A program made the translations under genes and the position numbers. From Rubrivivax sp. (GTDB taxonomy: Bacteria; Pseudomonadota; Gammaproteobacteria; Burkholderiales; Burkholderiaceae_C): a stretch of DNA of 64,000 nucleotides. Under the pieces are notes generated by a model. The model searched no databases. It was not told where the DNA came from and saw nothing but the letters and a program-made list of their open reading frames with translations. The stretch spans positions 62,001 to 126,000 of the forward strand of contig JAHBZS010000011.1 in the NCBI GenBank assembly GCA_019635285.1, given 5' to 3'. This document shows, piece by piece, positions 61,174 to 64,000 of this stretch; positions within the stretch are counted from its first letter, which is position 1, and the number at the start of each line of letters is the position of its first letter.

Positions 61174-63591
61174 TCAGGCGGTGCCGGGCTGCACGCCGAA
61201 GGCCTCGGCGCGCAGGTCGGGCACGGCGTGCGCCGGCTTCAACAGAAAGTGCGCCAGCGCCGGCAGCAGCCCCAGCGCGCCGAGCATGTTCCACAGGAAC
61301 ATGAAGGCCAGCAGCAGCCCCATGTCGGCCTGGAACTTGATGGGGCTGAAGACCCAGGTGACGACGCCGATGGCCAGCGTGACGCCGGTCAGCATGACCA
61401 CCTTGCCGGTGAACAGCAGCGCGCGGTAGTAGGCCTCGGACAAGCTCTTGCCTTCGCGCATCTGCGCCAGCGTCACCGACAGGATGTACAGCGCGTAGTC
61501 CACGCCGATGCCGACGCCCAGCGCGATGACCGGCAGCGTCGCCACCTTCACGCCCATGCCCAGCGCCACCATCAGCGCCTCGGCGAGCACCGAGGTGAGC
61601 ACCAGCGGCAGCACCGCCACCAGCACCGCGCGCCACGAGCGGAAGGTGATCCAGCACAGCAGCATCACCGCGCCGTAGACCAGCAGCAGCATCTGCGTCC
61701 ACGCGCTCTTCACGACGATGTTGGTCGCGGCCTCGATGCCGGCGCTGCCCGCGGCGAGCAGGAATTTCACGTCGGCCGTGTCGTTGGCCGCGGCGAAGGC
61801 GGCCACGTGGTCGACCACGCGCGCCAGTGTCTCGGCCTTGTGGTCGCGCAGGAAGGCATACACCGTCAGCAGCGAACAGGCGTCGTTGTACAGGCCGCGG
61901 GGCGCGCCGGCGGTGACGGTGTTCAACATGTCCTGGTTGGGCACGAAGTCGTACCACTTCGGGCTGCCCTCGTTCAGCCCGGCGATGACGCGGCGGTTCA
62001 GCAGCGCCAGCGTGTTGGTGCTTTCCACGCCGTCGATCTGCCGCAGCTGCCACTCCAGCGCGTCGATCTTGTTCAGCGTGGCGTACTGCGCGCACTGGCC
62101 GTCGGGCGTCTTGACCATCACCGCCAGCACGTCGCTGGACGCGCCGTAGGCGGCGTTGACGAAGGCCACGTCGCGGTTGTAGCGGCTGTACTCGCGCAAC
62201 TCGGGCGCGCCGGGGTCGAGGTCGCCGATCTTCAGCCTGGTGCTGACGGCGAAGCCGCCGATGCCCAGCGCCAGCGCCACGGCGATGGCAACGGTTGCGT
62301 GGCGCCGGTGCGTGAAGCGGTCGAGCCAGGCCCACAGCGGCTGCTTGGCGGCGCCCGCCGCGTCGGCGGCTTCGGCGCGCAGGCTGCGCGCCGCCGCCCG
62401 CGGGCTGACGCCGACGTAGCTGAGCAGGATCGGCAGCAGGATCAGGTTGGTGAAGATCAGCGCGCCGACGCCCAGCGACGCGGCGACGGCCAGCTCGCGG
62501 ATGACCTGGATGTCGATGACCAGCAGCACCGCGAAGCCCACCGCGTCGGCCAGCAGCGCCGTCAGGCCGGCGAGGAAGAGGCGCCGGAAGGTGAAGCGCG
62601 CCGCGACGAGCTTGTCCATGCCGCGGCCCACGTCCTGCATGATGCCGTTCATCTTCTGCGCGCCGTGGCTCATGCCGATGGCGAAGACCAGGAAGGGCAC
62701 CAGGATCGAGTACGGGTCCAGCGCGTAGCCCAGCATCGGCAGCAGGCCCAGCTGCCAGACCACGGCCACCAGCGACGCGGCGACGACCAGCAGCGTCGAG
62801 CGCACGCAGCGCGTGTACCAGAACACCATCAGCGCGGCGATGGCCACCGCGATGGCGAAGAACATCAGCACCGCGCGCACGCCGTCGATCAGGTCGCCGA
62901 CGATCTTGGCGAAGCCGGTGACGTGGATCTGCACGCCCTGCTGCTCGTACTTGGCGCGCAGCGACTCGATGCGCTGCGCAAAGGCCGCGTAGTCCAGCGC
63001 GCGGCCTTCGGCGTCCGTCGCCAGCAGCGGCACGTAGATGACGCTGGACTGCGCGTCCAGCGCGACCAGCTGGCCGACTTCGCCCGAACGCGCGATGTTG
63101 GCGGCCAGCTGCTGCAGGCTGGCGGGCGAGCCGTCGTAGCCGTCGGGGATCACCGGGCCGCCTTCGAGCCCGTCTTCGGTGACGCCCACCCAGCGCGTGG
63201 TCGGTGTCCACAGCGACTTCATCTGGTTGCGCGCCACGCCGGGCAGCAGGAAAACCTCGTCGCTCAAGCGGCGCAGCGTGTCCAGGTACGCGGCGTCATA
63301 GATCGAGCCCTTGGGGTTCGCGACGGCGATGCGCACCGCGTTGCCCAGCCCGGTCAGCTCGCTTTGGTGCGCCAGGTAGTTCTGGATGAACGGGTGGTGC
63401 GTGGGAATGGTCTTCTCGAAGCTGGCGTTCAGCTGCAACCGGGTCGCCTGCCAGCCCAGCAGCAGGGTGGCCAGCAGGCACAGCGCGACGACGACGGCGC
63501 GGTGGTTGAACAGCGCACGCTCGATCGGCGAGCCCGAGCGCGGGTCGAAGGCGTCGCCGGCGCCTGCGACGATGGAGGCGACAGGCTTCAC
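61174..63591 (-). CDS. RND/MMPL-family exporter
   Basis: 805 aa inner-membrane pump of the RND superfamily (MMPL/sterol-sensing-like group) with two repeats of one plus five helices: helix 1 VVVALCLLATLLLGW, a large periplasmic domain with NASFEKTIPTHHPFIQNYL, helices 2-6 (AVLMFFAIAVAIAALMVFWY onward, with LVPFLVFAIGMSHGAQKMNG), then a second copy (ATVAIAVALALGIGGF; GLGVGIGVDYALYILSV-like). It would move hydrophobic compounds. GTG 63591 overlaps the stop of the YCF48-like gene (GTGA); this pair recurs in steroid and terpenoid catabolic clusters. Confidence 0.88.
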   Translation of the reverse strand: MKPVASIVAGAGDAFDPRSGSPIERALFNHRAVVVALCLLATLLLGWQATRLQLNASFEKTIPTHHPFIQNYLAHQSELTGLGNAVRIAVANPKGSIYDAAYLDTLRRLSDEVFLLPGVARNQMKSLWTPTTRWVGVTEDGLEGGPVIPDGYDGSPASLQQLAANIARSGEVGQLVALDAQSSVIYVPLLATDAEGRALDYAAFAQRIESLRAKYEQQGVQIHVTGFAKIVGDLIDGVRAVLMFFAIAVAIAALMVFWYTRCVRSTLLVVAASLVAVVWQLGLLPMLGYALDPYSILVPFLVFAIGMSHGAQKMNGIMQDVGRGMDKLVAARFTFRRLFLAGLTALLADAVGFAVLLVIDIQVIRELAVAASLGVGALIFTNLILLPILLSYVGVSPRAAARSLRAEAADAAGAAKQPLWAWLDRFTHRRHATVAIAVALALGIGGFAVSTRLKIGDLDPGAPELREYSRYNRDVAFVNAAYGASSDVLAVMVKTPDGQCAQYATLNKIDALEWQLRQIDGVESTNTLALLNRRVIAGLNEGSPKWYDFVPNQDMLNTVTAGAPRGLYNDACSLLTVYAFLRDHKAETLARVVDHVAAFAAANDTADVKFLLAAGSAGIEAATNIVVKSAWTQMLLLVYGAVMLLCWITFRSWRAVLVAVLPLVLTSVLAEALMVALGMGVKVATLPVIALGVGIGVDYALYILSVTLAQMREGKSLSEAYYRALLFTGKVVMLTGVTLAIGVVTWVFSPIKFQADMGLLLAFMFLWNMLGALGLLPALAHFLLKPAHAVPDLRAEAFGVQPGTA

Positions 63592-64000
63592 CTGGCGGCT
63601 CCCGCGGCGTCGATGCGCCGCACGCCGTGGATCGACAGCGCCAGCAGCGCGCCGTCGCCGAGCACGTGCACGCCGTTCAACGGCGGCAGCGGCTGGCCCG
63701 GCCACGGCCGCAGCGCGGCGCCCTGCAGACCCAGCACCATGCCGGCCTGATTGACGAACACCAGCGAGCCGTCGGCACGCTGCGCCGACGCCGTCACCGA
63801 CACCGGCACCGGCGACGCGATCTGCGTCCAGCTCGCCCCCGCGTCGGCGGAGCGCCAGACGTTGCCGCGCAGCCCGGCGACGACGATCTCGCCGTCGGCC
63901 GGCAGTTCGGCGGTAAAGAAGCTGCCCTTGTACGGCGTGGCCAGCCGCTTGAAGCTTCGGCCGCCATCGGTGGACAGCCGCAGCAGGCCCTGCTCGCCCG
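63588..64000 (-). CDS. YCF48/BNR-repeat protein (partial, 5' end beyond right edge)
   Basis: The last 137 or so residues of a beta-propeller-like protein read in from the right edge. Repeats of the type LRLSTDGGRSFKRLATPY and VWRSADAGASWTQIAS are the BNR/Asp-box signature S-x-D-x-G-x-(S/T)-W. Proteins of this kind (annotated YCF48-like) are encoded next to RND exporters in many proteobacterial clusters for hydrophobic substrates; their role, presumably periplasmic, is unknown. The start and any signal peptide are outside the window. Confidence 0.8.
   Translation of the reverse strand, partial: GEQGLLRLSTDGGRSFKRLATPYKGSFFTAELPADGEIVVAGLRGNVWRSADAGASWTQIASPVPVSVTASAQRADGSLVFVNQAGMVLGLQGAALRPWPGQPLPPLNGVHVLGDGALLALSIHGVRRIDAAGAAR

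Noticed and set aside
59117-63211. Very long minus-strand open frame (about 1360 codons) joining the exported MBL gene to sequence within the RND gene
   Set aside because: Only the 3' third has a family match (MBL protein from 60154); the upstream part is Arg/Gly-rich and lies in the wrong frame of the RND and USP genes. High G+C removes stops, making such shadows common.
59959-63750. Plus-strand open frame of about 1260 codons opposite the RND gene
   Set aside because: His/Gln/Arg-rich translation without any domain; the minus strand has RND and USP-hemerythrin with clear motifs.

Overview
The window is high-GC DNA (about 70% G+C by eye) from a betaproteobacterium, most likely order Burkholderiales (Rubrivivax/Leptothrix/Comamonadaceae-like). 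The pointers are tripartite-tricarboxylate (Bug/TctC) binding proteins, the lplT-alr-radA neighbourhood, a YbhGFSR-type exporter with a CecR-like repressor, and dense start/stop-overlapping operons. I see no phage, IS element, CRISPR array or rRNA. The only RNA gene is a tRNA-Arg(CCG) at 43987-44062.

Layout. (a) 1-3577, minus strand: a DppBC-type permease pair, then an SsuA/NMT1-type binding protein and its ATPase, which runs off the left edge. (b) 3684-6699, plus: aldehyde dehydrogenase, SDR dehydrogenase and an exported methyltransferase. (c) 6738-9468: two small paralogous proteins divergent from a LysR regulator, followed by an Ldh2-family dehydrogenase. (d) 9539-18249: a TetR regulator divergent from an aromatic-acid module (feruloyl-CoA-synthase-like ligase, crotonase, hotdog thioesterase, LIV-type ABC importer with a fused permease-ATPase). 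(e) 18250-18932: a gene-free, inverted-repeat-rich spacer. (f) 18933-32110: mostly housekeeping (aromatic aminotransferase, glutathione peroxidase, EamA exporter, lplT, alr, arfB, MBL lipoprotein, radA, ilvE, CHCC zinc finger, PAS histidine kinase). (g) 32186-40436: a YbhGFSR-like exporter operon plus outer-membrane factor, with a CecR-like TetR gene on the opposite strand that shares an operator sequence with the operon promoter. (h) 40516-45152: purU, a YheT-like hydrolase, small proteins, a membrane cytochrome c, the tRNA and an exported nucleosidase-like lipoprotein. (i) 45377-64000, minus: at least 18 kb of near-contiguous genes read as one operon.

Region (i) is the best candidate for an undescribed system. 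From upstream to downstream it encodes a YCF48-like protein, an RND/MMPL exporter, a USP-hemerythrin fusion, an exported metallo-hydrolase, an alpha/beta hydrolase, a two-domain VOC (extradiol-like) protein, a Rieske ferredoxin, an aromatic FAD hydroxylase, an MFS carrier, a FAD dehydrogenase, a cyclase-family hydrolase, an amidohydrolase, a cupin, an SDR, two Bug binding proteins, an FAH-family hydrolase and a DenD-like dehydrogenase. Together these suggest uptake and oxygenative breakdown of a cyclic, probably aromatic or heterocyclic, compound. The substrate is not evident from sequence.

Two features recur across the window. Short GC-rich hairpin elements start exactly at stop codons and fill almost every large gap inside operons. 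Several genes have a -10-like hexamer ending only 6-8 nt before the start codon and no Shine-Dalgarno, suggesting leaderless mRNAs. Functions are assigned by reading motifs by eye; no database search was run.
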